Below are positions 1-8,743 of a stretch of 45,651 nucleotides of DNA, piece by piece. Origin of the DNA: a virus; IMG/VR virus record IMGVR_UViG_3300020183_000141, positions 1 to 45,651 of that record. One strand, written 5' to 3'. Below the pieces are notes generated by a model. That model was not told the DNA's origin. It did not search any database and saw only the letters and a list, made by a program, of their open reading frames with translations. Position 1 is the stretch's first letter; each line of letters starts with the position of its first letter. The translations under genes were made by a program, and so were the position numbers.

Positions 1-2
1 GA

Positions 3-83
3 AATGGTGTAGGAATAGTAGATGGTATTGGAGTTGTTTCAAACACAAGTGGTTTAACTGTTACGTTATTTATAGAAAAATAA
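3..83 (+). CDS. C-terminal end of an upstream protein (5' truncated)
   Basis: The window opens inside a reading frame that runs from base 3 to a TAA at 81-83, giving about 26 residues ending in TLFIEK. It is followed after 9 bases by the next gene, with a purine-rich AAGAGGC upstream of that start. The tail is rich in V, G, T and S, like the virion proteins that follow, so it is probably the end of a structural protein. Too little is visible to assign a family. Confidence 0.6.
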   Translation, partial: NGVGIVDGIGVVSNTSGLTVTLFIEK

Positions 84-92
84 GAGGCTAGC

Positions 93-1049
93 ATGACTAC
101 CTCATCCGGAACTACAGTTTTTGAAAAAACACTTTTCATTGATGATATCATAGAAGAGTCTTACGAAAGAATTGGTCTTATCAATAATACTGGTAACCAG
201 ATGAAAGCAGCTCGTCGCTCGCTTAACATTCTATTTCAAGAATGGGCAAATAGAGGTTTACATTATTGGGAAGTTGCCAATAATTCAATTTCTTTAGTGG
301 AGAATCAATCTGTTTATACTTTGTATAGATCATCAGGAGATGGAACATCTGATGGTGTATTTACTATTTTAAATGGTGCAATTACTTCATCAAGTTCAAC
401 AATTACTGTAGATTCGGTATCTCAGCTTCCAGAAACTGGAACTTTGTTAATAGATTCAGAACAAATCACTTATACAACTCTTAACAGTTCAGCAAATACC
501 ATTACAGGTCTTACAAGAGGTGCAAATAGTACAACTGCTGCAGCTCACGCAGATGATGCAGAAGTTTATGATTATAATTCTATTGTTTATGGAACGGGAG
601 ATATTTTAGAAGCAGTTTATAGAGATACGAATCAGTCTCCAGTGGTTGATTTTCCGCTTACAAAAATAGATAGATCTGCTTACAGTGGATTATCTTCTAA
701 ATTTTCAACAGGAACACCTACACAATATTTTGTACAAAGATTTATAGATAAAATTACTATTACTTTATTTTTAACACCAGGTGCAGATGAAGTTAACAAT
801 GTTATAAACTATTATTATGAAAAAAGAATTCAAGATGTAGGCGCTTATACAAATATTACAAACGTTCCTTATCGATTTGTTCCGTGCATGTGCGCGGGAC
901 TGACTTATTATTTAGCACAAAAATTTGCACCACAAAGAGTGCAAGATACAAGATTATTATATGAAGATGAATTAAAAAGAGCCTTAGATCAAGATGGTTC
1001 TTCAACTAGTTCATTTATAACACCTAAAATTTACTATCCAGGAGCATAA
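93..1049 (+). CDS. Head-tail connector/adaptor-like structural protein
   Basis: This 318-residue protein starts with a helical region (about residues 14-60, including AARRSLNILFQEWANRG) that resembles the N-termini of phage head-tail completion proteins of the P22 gp4 type, where a short helical bundle docks on the portal. Residues about 93-160 form a Ser/Thr/Val-rich module ending GLTRGANSTTAAAH. A very similar module occurs in the 733-residue protein at 10818-13019, so it looks like an inserted beta-rich virion domain. The C-terminal part contains a Tyr-rich stretch and a conserved-looking Cys pair (PCMCAGL). The stop overlaps the next start (TAATG). The adaptor role is inferred from the N-terminal resemblance and from its place at the head of the structural cluster. 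Confidence 0.5.
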   Translation: MTTSSGTTVFEKTLFIDDIIEESYERIGLINNTGNQMKAARRSLNILFQEWANRGLHYWEVANNSISLVENQSVYTLYRSSGDGTSDGVFTILNGAITSSSSTITVDSVSQLPETGTLLIDSEQITYTTLNSSANTITGLTRGANSTTAAAHADDAEVYDYNSIVYGTGDILEAVYRDTNQSPVVDFPLTKIDRSAYSGLSSKFSTGTPTQYFVQRFIDKITITLFLTPGADEVNNVINYYYEKRIQDVGAYTNITNVPYRFVPCMCAGLTYYLAQKFAPQRVQDTRLLYEDELKRALDQDGSSTSSFITPKIYYPGA

Positions 1050-1603
1050 TGGCAAAATCAGCTAGAGGTAAATATGCTTACATGATCTCTGACCGATCGG
1101 GTCAAAGATTTCCATATGAAGAAATGGTACAAGAATGGAATGGTTCATGGGTGCATACTTCTGAATATGAAGCAAAACAACCTCAATTAGATCCAACTCC
1201 AACAACAGCTGATCCACAAGGTTTACAATACGCTCACCCAGATCGAGTAGAGCCTCCTGTATTAATTTTATTAACTCCAGATCCGTTCGAGACAATTATC
1301 TATTCAAGTGATACTTATGTGAATGTATTCTCACAAAATCACGGAAGATCAACTGGTAACATTGTAAGATTTAGAGGACCAACGGATGACACTGGTTTTA
1401 CAGATGTACCTTCTTTTGATGGTGTAACAGATATTTCAGATACAGATGGTTTTACAATTACAATTGGAAAAATAGATTCTTCTGGTAATATAAGTGATAC
1501 AACAAACTACTTTCATTTTGAAAGTACTGATACGGCAACTACGGGAGGAGTAACGGGAGGTGGTGCTGAATGCACTGCAGGCCCAGTAACTTTACAAGCT
1601 TAA
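1049..1603 (+). CDS. Virion-associated protein with degenerate zinc-ribbon-like N-terminus
   Basis: This 184-residue protein shares one base with the preceding stop. Residues about 8-50 follow the layout of a small phage domain usually seen as CDRCG...PY.E...EW.G...C..C.E.KHPQL.P. Here the two CxxC pairs are replaced: the first reads SDRSG and the second position reads VHTSEYE, while the flanking EWNGSWV and KQPQLDP remain. Metal binding is therefore unlikely. The rest (about 75-184) is Thr/Ser/Asp-rich and beta-like, as in head or tail decoration proteins. It lies between two adaptor-like genes and probably belongs to the head-tail interface. The exact role is unknown. Confidence 0.55.
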   Translation: MAKSARGKYAYMISDRSGQRFPYEEMVQEWNGSWVHTSEYEAKQPQLDPTPTTADPQGLQYAHPDRVEPPVLILLTPDPFETIIYSSDTYVNVFSQNHGRSTGNIVRFRGPTDDTGFTDVPSFDGVTDISDTDGFTITIGKIDSSGNISDTTNYFHFESTDTATTGGVTGGGAECTAGPVTLQA

Positions 1604-1604
1604 T

Positions 1605-2267
1605 ATGACATACGCAGAACTCGTTCAAAAAATTAGAGATTATACAGAGGTAGATTCAAATGTATTTACATCAACGATTGTAAATGGATTTATATTAGAT
1701 GCTGAATTTAGAATTTTAAGAGATGTAGATTCTGATAATAATAGAGAAGAAGCAACAGCAACTATTGTTGCAGGTCAAAAATTTGTAAATACACCCTTTC
1801 CAAATACTGGAGGAGTTTTAATAGTACAAGAAGCTTATATCATTCCTAATGCCGTATACACAGATGATATTGCTATATTAGAATATAGAGATCTTGGCTT
1901 TATTAATGAATATAATGCCTCTTTAACTCAAGCTTTACCTAAATATTTTAGTTATTATGACGATGATACACTAATTTTAGCCCCTATTCCAAATCTTAAT
2001 TATCTAATGCAATTAAATTATATCTTGAAACCGGCTGGATTATCGAGTAGTAATACAACAACATATTTAAGCTTGCAATTTCCCACTGGCTTATTGTATG
2101 CATGCCTTGTTGAGGCGTACGGTTTTTTAAAGGGTCCTGCAGACATGATACAATTTTATGAACAAAAGTATCAAACTGCGTTACAAGGATTCTCTATTGA
2201 ACAAATGGGAAGAAGAAGACGAGATGAATTCCAAGAGGGTTCACCTCAGATTCAAAAACAAGGATAA
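1605..2267 (+). CDS. Head-tail adaptor protein (SU10-adaptor/T7 gp11-like)
   Basis: This 220-residue protein begins with a helical segment (MTYAELVQKIRDYTEV) followed by LDAEFRILRDVD. It contains a beta-rich middle and a C-terminal helical region ending in a basic, Gln-rich tail (GRRRRDEFQEG). That order matches short-tailed phage adaptor or tail-tube A proteins that join the portal ring to the tail. It starts one base after the previous stop, so the three adaptor-like genes are likely co-translated. The family call rests on layout and short motifs. It could instead be another neck protein. Confidence 0.55.
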   Translation: MTYAELVQKIRDYTEVDSNVFTSTIVNGFILDAEFRILRDVDSDNNREEATATIVAGQKFVNTPFPNTGGVLIVQEAYIIPNAVYTDDIAILEYRDLGFINEYNASLTQALPKYFSYYDDDTLILAPIPNLNYLMQLNYILKPAGLSSSNTTTYLSLQFPTGLLYACLVEAYGFLKGPADMIQFYEQKYQTALQGFSIEQMGRRRRDEFQEGSPQIQKQG

Positions 2268-2283
2268 TAATTAGGAGATAAAT

Positions 2284-2721
2284 ATGGCGTTTACAGGAAA
2301 TGCAATTGCAAATAGTTTTAAACAACAATTACTACAAGGTGGACATAATTTTACCGCTGTAACTGGTAATGTTTTTAAACTTGCTCTATACACTTCTGCA
2401 GCATCTTTCACTTCAGCAACAACTGTTTACACTTCAACAAATGAAGTTGCAAACACTGGTCAATATACAACAGGTGGTGGAACTTTAGTAAATGTATCAC
2501 CTCTAGTTTCTTCAGGTGTTGCATTTATAGATTTTGCAGATTTATCTTTTACAGGGGTTACTTTAACTGCAGCAGGATGTTTAATTTATAATACATCAAA
2601 TGCGAATGCAGTAGTTGCCGTATTAGATTTTGGTGGAGATAAAACTGCAACAGCTGGAACATTCACAATTCAATTCCCGGCAGATACAACATCAGCGGCT
2701 ATTTTAAGAATCTCCGGATAA
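2284..2721 (+). CDS. Conserved phage structural protein, all-beta
   Basis: This 145-residue protein follows a TTAGGAGATAAAT ribosome site. It opens with a short amphipathic helix (NSFKQQLLQGGHNF) and continues with KLALYTS, YTSTNEV, GVAFIDFADL, and a closing run with AVLDFGGDKT. The same motif order recurs in a family of small structural proteins found near tail genes in many tailed phages. The protein is beta-rich, lacks cysteines apart from one, and has no catalytic signature. A virion decoration or tail-tip role is inferred from its neighbours. Confidence 0.55.
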   Translation: MAFTGNAIANSFKQQLLQGGHNFTAVTGNVFKLALYTSAASFTSATTVYTSTNEVANTGQYTTGGGTLVNVSPLVSSGVAFIDFADLSFTGVTLTAAGCLIYNTSNANAVVAVLDFGGDKTATAGTFTIQFPADTTSAAILRISG

Positions 2722-2735
2722 CAGGAGCTTAACTT

Positions 2736-3632
2736 ATGGCGAATGGTTGGGGCCTAGGTGCTTGGAACATAGGCGAATGGGGAACAGGCGCTGAAAATAT
2801 TACTGTTGAAGTAATTAATCCTACTGACACAGCTTGGGGTAAAGATTCTTGGAATGAAGGAACCTTTGGCGGTGTAAATAATCTTAGTATTAATTTAGAA
2901 AGTGTTTCTATTGCAATTGGTATTGATATTGCAGTAACGGGACAATTATTAACTGCTACTTTAAATTCAGTTACACCTTTAGCTAATGCAAATATAGATG
3001 TTACCGGAACACTTTTAACAACCACTTTAGGAAACTTAGATCCAGCACCCGATGTTGCTCTTGTAGGTCAAGAATTAACAGCTGCTATAAATTCAGTTAC
3101 ACCATTAGCTAATGCTAATATAGATGTAGCAGGGCAGACATTAACTTTAGATTTAAATAGTGTAACAATTGAAATCATATTGGATCCTGTTGATGTAACA
3201 GGACAATTATTAACAGCTAATTTAAATTCAGTTGAAATTTTATTAAATACTCCAGTTGATGTAATTGGCCAATTATTAACAGCCGCTGTAAGTTCAGTTA
3301 CACCTTTAGCGGATGCTAATGTAGATATAATAGGTCAACAATTAACAACTGCTTTATCAAGCGTAGATCCTTCACCAGATGCTATAGTTGTAGGGGTTGG
3401 AATGACTGCAGAATTAGCTGTGGGAACCGTAATTATAGCAACAGCTAGTGTAAATATAACAGGACAGTTGATAACTGCAGTATTAAATAGTGTAACTCCA
3501 GTAGCTAATGCTAATGTAGATATAACAGGTAATATATTGACTACTTCGGTAAATAGCATTAATATACAAAATTGGACAACTGTTAATACCGGAACAATTG
3601 TGACTTGGACGGAAATTAACACAGCGGCTTAA
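2736..3632 (+). CDS. Repeat-containing virion/tail-fibre protein
   Basis: This 298-residue protein has a Trp/Gly-rich head (GWGLGAWNIGEWGTG). Seven or more degenerate repeats of about 30-35 residues follow, built on GQLLTATLNSVTPLANA, with variants such as GQELTAAINSVTPLANA and GQQLTTALSSVDPSPDA. Each repeat carries alternating hydrophobic residues that would form stacked beta strands, as in fibre shafts. The C-terminus ends in a Trp-containing segment (NWTTVNTGTIVTWTEI). Repeat number is probably variable between relatives. It sits in the tail-fibre cassette with an AACAGGAGCTT ribosome site upstream. A structural role is likely. The binding target is unknown. Confidence 0.6.
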   Translation: MANGWGLGAWNIGEWGTGAENITVEVINPTDTAWGKDSWNEGTFGGVNNLSINLESVSIAIGIDIAVTGQLLTATLNSVTPLANANIDVTGTLLTTTLGNLDPAPDVALVGQELTAAINSVTPLANANIDVAGQTLTLDLNSVTIEIILDPVDVTGQLLTANLNSVEILLNTPVDVIGQLLTAAVSSVTPLADANVDIIGQQLTTALSSVDPSPDAIVVGVGMTAELAVGTVIIATASVNITGQLITAVLNSVTPVANANVDITGNILTTSVNSINIQNWTTVNTGTIVTWTEINTAA

Positions 3633-3650
3633 CATAAAATAGGATTAAAT

Positions 3651-4211
3651 ATGGCATCAAGTTATTCTACAGATCTTAAACTAGAGCTCATGGTCACTGG
3701 CGAAAAAGCCGGTCAATGGGGAGATATCACAAATACAAATTTAAATTTATTACAACAAGCAATTGCAGGTTTTCAAGAAGTGTCAATTGCAGGTGGAGCA
3801 CAAACTACAACTCTTGTAATGACAGATGCTGCAATTTCTAATGCTAGAAATGCAGTTATTAAATTAACCGGTACTATTACAGGAAATCAAATTGTAACTG
3901 TTCCGACAGGAATTGAAAAAACATATATAGTTGAAAATGGTACAACAGGTGCTTTTACAGTTCAATTTATACAAGCAGGTGGAACAGGCGCTACTTTTTC
4001 AACAACAGATAAAGGTATTAAAATTTTATACGCTAATGCAACTAATATTATAGATGTTAATTCAAAGCTAAATACCATTAGTTTATTTACATTACCAACG
4101 GCAGATGGTTCTTCAGGTCAAGTTATTCAAACAAATGGCTCTGGAGCTTTGTCATTTGTAACCCCTGTCACAACAGGAAAAGCTATTGCAATGGCAATAG
4201 TTTTCGGATAA
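3651..4211 (+). CDS. Tail-fibre-like protein
   Basis: This 186-residue protein has an N-terminal block (DLKLELMVTGEKAGQWGDIT) and a later block (LPTADGSSGQVIQTNGSGAL). Both recur in marine phage tail fibres and tail-associated proteins; the second resembles the segment that often precedes a fibre tip or chaperone domain. The protein ends abruptly after KAIAMAIVFG with a hydrophobic tail and no receptor-binding domain, so it could be a short fibre or fibre-attachment protein working with the glycine-rich proteins downstream. It is spaced 18 bases from the previous gene. Confidence 0.6.
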   Translation: MASSYSTDLKLELMVTGEKAGQWGDITNTNLNLLQQAIAGFQEVSIAGGAQTTTLVMTDAAISNARNAVIKLTGTITGNQIVTVPTGIEKTYIVENGTTGAFTVQFIQAGGTGATFSTTDKGIKILYANATNIIDVNSKLNTISLFTLPTADGSSGQVIQTNGSGALSFVTPVTTGKAIAMAIVFG

Positions 4212-4238
4212 TAATAATAACGAACGGAGTAAATAAAT

Positions 4239-4592
4239 ATGGCAAACCCAAATATAGTAAACGTAACCGATATTAGAGGTAAAACAGATACCTTTGCACT
4301 TACTACCACTCTTACAACTTTAGTAACTTGTGCAGCAAATCATGTATATAAAATAAATTCAATTATAGTTACAAACATAGACGGAACAAACGCAGCAGAT
4401 GTTACAATAAATTATAATGATGGATCAAACACAAGAGCAATTGGAAGTACAATTTCAGTTCCTGCTGATGCTGCATTAAACTTAATTGATAAAAATTCAG
4501 GATTTTACTTAGAAGAAAACGAAATAATCTCTGGACTTGCAAGTGCAAACAGCGATCTAGTTTGTTTGATCTCGTACGAAGATATAAGTTAA
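4239..4592 (+). CDS. Small beta-rich virion protein
   Basis: This 117-residue protein is preceded by an ACGGAG ribosome site. It is built of alternating hydrophobic and Thr/Asn-rich segments (VYKINSIIVTNIDGTN, DVTINYNDG) typical of small jelly-roll or Ig-like virion proteins. Its layout (a strand describing a time-zero reference, NADVTINY-like core, an acidic LEENEIISG loop, final hydrophobic strand) parallels the 113-residue protein at 13199-13540, whose matching pieces are AAVTVDYFF and LEEGDYLQFQ. The two may share a fold. A decoration or tail role is inferred from context. Confidence 0.5.
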   Translation: MANPNIVNVTDIRGKTDTFALTTTLTTLVTCAANHVYKINSIIVTNIDGTNAADVTINYNDGSNTRAIGSTISVPADAALNLIDKNSGFYLEENEIISGLASANSDLVCLISYEDIS

Positions 4593-4607
4593 CAGGAGGT
4601 CCAAGCT

Positions 4608-6374
4608 ATGGCAAATGGCGGAATTATCGGACCGGTTAATGATCCAATTGTATCAGTAGCGTCAAGCCCTGGTACAGCAACTTTCAATTCATCAGGAACT
4701 TACACATCAGGACCACAAGCTAGATTTGTAGATTATTTAGTTGTTGCTGGTGGAGGCGGAGGAGCAGCCATGAATCCAACTGCTGGAGGAGGTGGAGGAG
4801 GTGGAGCTGGTGGTTTTAGAACCGAAACATGTTTTTCAGTTACTGTTGCAACAGCATATCCAATAACAATTGGAGCAGGGGGAGCTGCAGGAACTATTCC
4901 TGGTTGTGCACCTACAAGACAAGGTGTTTCAGGATCAAGTTCAATATTTTCAACAATTACAAGTGCAGGTGGAGGAGGGGGATCAACAAATAATAACACA
5001 GCTGGTTCTGGTGGATCAGGAGGAGGATCAGGTTATGGTGGAACTGCAGGATCAGGAAATACACCACCGGTAAGTCCGCCTCAAGGAAACCCAGGAGGAT
5101 TAGCACCACAAGCATTAGGTTTAGGAAGTGGAGGTGGAGGTGCTTCAGCAGCAGGTCAAGATGCACAACCTACTAAAGGTGGTGATGGTGGAGCAGGTAC
5201 AGCTTCTTCAATATCAGGATCATCAACAACTTATGCAGGTGGTGGAGGTGGAGGAACTACTTCAGCACCGCAACCAGCAGGAGCAGGTGGAGCAGGAGGT
5301 GGTGGAGCAGGTTCTATAGGAACAGGTAGTGCAGGAACTACTAATACAGGTGGAGGAGGAGGTGGAGCAGGTGTAAATGGTGCTCCAGGCGGAGCCGGCG
5401 GTTCAGGAATAGTTATAGTTAAAGAATTAACAAAGACAGTTGCATCCGGCGTCTGGTCACTGCAATGTCAATACAATTACAAGAAACAAGGAACGTGGAC
5501 ACCGAGTGTTACATTTGATGTAGATTATTTAGTAGTAGCGGGTGGAGGAGGTGGTGGAATATCTATAGGGGGTGGCGGTGGAGCTGGAGGATATAGAACA
5601 TCTTTTCCAGGTGGAACAAAAATTACAGTTGAAGGCGGAACATCTTATCCAATAACAGTTGGAGCTGGAGGACCAGGTACTTATGGTTCTCAAACAAGTG
5701 GTAGTCCTTCAATATTTTCAACTATAACTTCAACAGGTGGAGGAAAAGGTGGTGATGAAAGTGGAGCTGGATCATCTGGTGGAAGTGGAGGAGGTGGAGG
5801 ACATGTAGGTTGTGGAAATCAACCAGGTGGAGCAGGAAATAGTCCACCAGTAAGTCCACCGCAAGGAAGTTCTGGAGGTACAGTTTTTGGACCTAGAGCT
5901 CAAGGTGCAGGTGGAGGTGGAGCTAGTGCTGTAGGAACTAATGTAGGTCCAGGAGCAGGACCAGGAACTGTAGGAACAGGTGGAGCAGGTTCTGCCAATT
6001 CAATTACAGGATCACCAGTGACTTATGCTGGAGGAGGTGGAGGAGCAGGTTATTCAGCAGGTCCTACTGGTCAAGGTTTAGGAGGTGCTGGAGGTGGAGG
6101 AGCAGGAACTTTAAATGGAACTACACCTGGAGATTCTGGTACAGTTAATACTGGAGGTGGAGGTGGCGGAGGAAGTAATAATAATCCTAGCACACCTGTA
6201 CCAACAAATAGAAGTAATGCTGGTAGTGGAGGATCAGGAATCGTTATTATAAGAGCCCCAGGTTCAGCAAATATTGGAGCAAGTCCAGGCACAAATACAG
6301 TAACAACTTTACCAGCCCCAGCAGGAGGTTGCAAAGTAGCGACATTTACAGTATCTGGAACATTAACAACATAA
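4608..6374 (+). CDS. Glycine-rich tail protein (polyglycine fibre), copy 1
   Basis: This 588-residue protein consists of two tandem units, each opening with (V)DYLVVAGGGGGG at about residues 43 and 307. Long glycine runs follow, separated by fixed motifs: ITGS.VTYAGGGGG, NTGGGGGGG and GGSGIVIV. Each unit also carries a copy of GN(T/S)PPVSPPQG. Stacked glycine runs suggest a polyglycine-II sandwich, the fold of T-even-type phage adhesins, so this is a good candidate for host recognition. The C-terminal PAPAGGCKVATFTVSG is shared with the paralog at 6907-8697. It follows an AACAGGAGGTCC ribosome site. The AT-biased codons switch to GC-richer ones in the linker around 5445-5510. Confidence 0.7.
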   Translation: MANGGIIGPVNDPIVSVASSPGTATFNSSGTYTSGPQARFVDYLVVAGGGGGAAMNPTAGGGGGGGAGGFRTETCFSVTVATAYPITIGAGGAAGTIPGCAPTRQGVSGSSSIFSTITSAGGGGGSTNNNTAGSGGSGGGSGYGGTAGSGNTPPVSPPQGNPGGLAPQALGLGSGGGGASAAGQDAQPTKGGDGGAGTASSISGSSTTYAGGGGGGTTSAPQPAGAGGAGGGGAGSIGTGSAGTTNTGGGGGGAGVNGAPGGAGGSGIVIVKELTKTVASGVWSLQCQYNYKKQGTWTPSVTFDVDYLVVAGGGGGGISIGGGGGAGGYRTSFPGGTKITVEGGTSYPITVGAGGPGTYGSQTSGSPSIFSTITSTGGGKGGDESGAGSSGGSGGGGGHVGCGNQPGGAGNSPPVSPPQGSSGGTVFGPRAQGAGGGGASAVGTNVGPGAGPGTVGTGGAGSANSITGSPVTYAGGGGGAGYSAGPTGQGLGGAGGGGAGTLNGTTPGDSGTVNTGGGGGGGSNNNPSTPVPTNRSNAGSGGSGIVIIRAPGSANIGASPGTNTVTTLPAPAGGCKVATFTVSGTLTT

Positions 6375-6384
6375 ATTTATGCAC

Positions 6385-6413
6385 TTTCATTTTATAAAAA
6401 ATTGTATTATAAT
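6385..6413 (+). promoter_or_regulatory. Possible promoter in the fibre cassette
   Basis: The 60-base gap after the first glycine-rich gene holds a TATAAT at 6408-6413. Seventeen bases upstream is TTTCAT at 6385-6390, a poor -35. The next gene's AGGAG ribosome site follows. The -10 is good but the -35 is weak, so this may be a minor late promoter or chance in AT-rich DNA. Confidence 0.3.
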
Positions 6414-6434
6414 AACAACTAGGAGTTAAAAAAT

Positions 6435-6881
6435 ATGGCACATTTCGCAGAAGTAAACAGTTATGGTTTAGTATTAAGAGTAGTTGTTATTGATAATAAT
6501 GACGTCAATGCAAATGGTGGCGATCAATCAGTTGGAGCTGAAGAAAAAGTTAAATCTATAGTTCCTTTCACATCTGGTAATAGATGGGTTCAAACTTCTT
6601 ATAACAATAATTTCAGAAAACAATATGCTGGAATTGGTTATACGTTTGATTCTGTAAAAAATAAATTTATCGCACCTCAACCTTTTGCATCCTGGTCTCT
6701 CGATGCTAATGACGACTGGCAAGCACCTGTTGCATATCCAACAGTTACAACTTATGGAGATAATGTAAGATACTTTATTTCTTGGGATGAAGCTGGACAA
6801 AGATGGATTGGTAAAGACGATCAAAATAATTCATTCGCTTGGTCACCTGAAACTTCATCTTGGATTGCTACAGGCAATTAA
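6435..6881 (+). CDS. Small structural protein between glycine-rich fibres
   Basis: This 148-residue protein opens MAHFAEVNSYGLVLRVVVID and includes NRWVQTSYNNNFRKQYAGIGYTFD and a Trp-rich C-terminus (SWIATGN). Homologues of this layout are found in T4-like cyanophages near tail-fibre genes as virion or fibre-associated proteins. It has an AACTAGGAG ribosome site. Its location between two paralogous adhesin-like genes suggests it is an attachment or capping protein of the same fibre. No enzyme motif is visible. Confidence 0.6.
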   Translation: MAHFAEVNSYGLVLRVVVIDNNDVNANGGDQSVGAEEKVKSIVPFTSGNRWVQTSYNNNFRKQYAGIGYTFDSVKNKFIAPQPFASWSLDANDDWQAPVAYPTVTTYGDNVRYFISWDEAGQRWIGKDDQNNSFAWSPETSSWIATGN

Positions 6882-6906
6882 AGAATTTTAAAAACGGAGT
6901 AAGATC

Positions 6907-8697
6907 ATGGGATCACCCAATGGCGGTATCATAGGAGTTGTCAATCCAACATCGTTTGGAAAGTGTACTGTCACATCTGTTACAGCATCTACACCATCAG
7001 CAGTTACTACTCAACCAGGTACAAGATTAATAGATGCATTAGTTATTGCTGGTGGAGGATCAGGTGGCTCTGGTGCGCCAGCTTCAGGTAATGGAGCAGG
7101 AGGTGGTGGAGCAGGTGGTTTTAGAAAATTTAATTCATTATCTGTTTGTGGAGCAACTGCTTTAGGTGCTGTTACAATTGGATCAGGAGGAGCAAAAGTT
7201 CCAGCAGGATCAAATACAGGAAGTCCAGGTCAACAAGGAAATGATACATCAGTAGTAATTTCAGGAACAACTTATACTTCAGCTGGTGGCGGAGCAGGAG
7301 CAAATAGAATTTGTTCTACTTTTGTTAATGGAAGAGCAGGAGGTTCAGGTGGAGGTGCAAGAGCTTGTGGTAGCTCTGGTGGAGCAGGAAACACACCACC
7401 TGTTAGTCCACCGCAAGGAAATTCAGGAGGAAGTTTTACAAATCCAGGAACATCAGGAGCAGGTGGAGGAGGTGCGGGTGGAGCAGGTGAAACTACAGGA
7501 GGACCCACTGGCCCATCATTAAATGGCGGAGATGGTGGATTAGGCACTGCAGATTCAATTACAGGAAGTTCAGTTACTTATGCTGGAGGTGGTGGTGGAG
7601 GTGGTGGTGATAGTAGTCCAACTACTTTTCCAGGAGGATCTGCAGTAGGAGGTGGAGGAGCTGGTGGAGCATTTCCAAATGGAGCAGGAACTAATGGAAC
7701 AGTTAATACTGGAGGTGGAGGAGGCGGAGGAGCTTCAACACCTGGACCAGCAACAGGAACTGGTGGTAATGGCGGTTCAGGTATCGTGATCGTAAAAGAA
7801 TTAAACAAGGCCAGTGGATCGTGGCCGTTGAGAGCGCAGTTTCAATCGCAGAAAAGCGGAACGTGGCCGAGATTAACATTTGATGTAGATTATTTAGTAG
7901 TGGCCGGTGGAGCTTCTGGTGGAGCTAATAATAATTCAGGCGGAGGTGGAGCTGGTGGTTATCGTACTTCTTTTCCTGGTGGAACAAAATTAACATTAGA
8001 TGGAGGATCATATCCAATAGTAATTGGTGGAGGTGGTAGTTCTATACCTTCTTGTGGTGGAAGAGGAAATCCAGGATCAAATTCAAGTATTTCATCAATC
8101 ACATCAACAGGGGGTGGAGGAGGTGGTCGTAGTTCAGGTCCACAAGCACCTGCATTAAACGGAGGATCAGGAGGAGGTGGAGGAGATTCAATAGGTACTG
8201 GAGGAACAGGGAATAGTCCACCAGTTAGTCCACCACAAGGTAATAATGGAGGAAATGGTGGAGGAGGACCTGCTTTTGCTGGAGGAGGAGGAGGAGGTGC
8301 AGGTGCAGTTGGAGAAACAGCACCATCAAGTAGAGGAGGAAATGGAGGAAATGGTTCTGCTAATTCAATTTCAGGTTCACCTGTAACTTATGCTGGAGGA
8401 GGAGGAGGTTCTACTGATGCAGGCGCAGCTGGTCTTGGAGGAACAGGTGGTGGAGGAGATTCAAATAATTCAGGTAACGCAAATGCAGGAACAGTTAATA
8501 CAGGTGGAGGTGGTGGTGGAGCAAAATCTAGTTATGCAAGTGGAGCCGGCGGATCAGGTATTGTTATTGTAAGAGGACCATCTTCTGTAACTTTTGCAGT
8601 GTCACCTGGAACAAACACAAGTACAACATTACCAGCACCAGCTGGAGGTTGTAAAGTGGCTACATTCACGGTTTCTGGAGATTTGACAATAAGTTAA
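6907..8697 (+). CDS. Glycine-rich tail protein (polyglycine fibre), copy 2
   Basis: This 596-residue paralog of the protein at 4608-6374 again has two units, opening IDALVIAGGGSGG and VDYLVVAGGASGG. It has the same order of fixed motifs and two copies of the PPVSPPQG signature. Its first unit has additional Cys residues and a diverged head (GKCTVTSVTAS). The C-terminus ends with the shared PAPAGGCKVATFTVSG. The linker at about 7805-7875 is richer in G+C than its surroundings. A receptor-binding role is inferred from the polyglycine design. The two copies may provide alternative or paired adhesins. Confidence 0.7.
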   Translation: MGSPNGGIIGVVNPTSFGKCTVTSVTASTPSAVTTQPGTRLIDALVIAGGGSGGSGAPASGNGAGGGGAGGFRKFNSLSVCGATALGAVTIGSGGAKVPAGSNTGSPGQQGNDTSVVISGTTYTSAGGGAGANRICSTFVNGRAGGSGGGARACGSSGGAGNTPPVSPPQGNSGGSFTNPGTSGAGGGGAGGAGETTGGPTGPSLNGGDGGLGTADSITGSSVTYAGGGGGGGGDSSPTTFPGGSAVGGGGAGGAFPNGAGTNGTVNTGGGGGGGASTPGPATGTGGNGGSGIVIVKELNKASGSWPLRAQFQSQKSGTWPRLTFDVDYLVVAGGASGGANNNSGGGGAGGYRTSFPGGTKLTLDGGSYPIVIGGGGSSIPSCGGRGNPGSNSSISSITSTGGGGGGRSSGPQAPALNGGSGGGGGDSIGTGGTGNSPPVSPPQGNNGGNGGGGPAFAGGGGGGAGAVGETAPSSRGGNGGNGSANSISGSPVTYAGGGGGSTDAGAAGLGGTGGGGDSNNSGNANAGTVNTGGGGGGAKSSYASGAGGSGIVIVRGPSSVTFAVSPGTNTSTTLPAPAGGCKVATFTVSGDLTIS

Positions 8698-8743
8698 TTT
8701 ACACTTTACAAATCCTATAGAAAATAATATATAGAATTTAGAA

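Noticed and set aside
4733-8572. Several long reading frames in other frames and on the minus strand of the glycine-rich genes (Pro/Ala-rich or Gln/Glu-rich products)
   Set aside because: They are artefacts of GGN-rich DNA: glycine codons read backwards give Pro/Ala/Thr, with low-complexity composition, no ribosome sites, and full overlap of much better genes.
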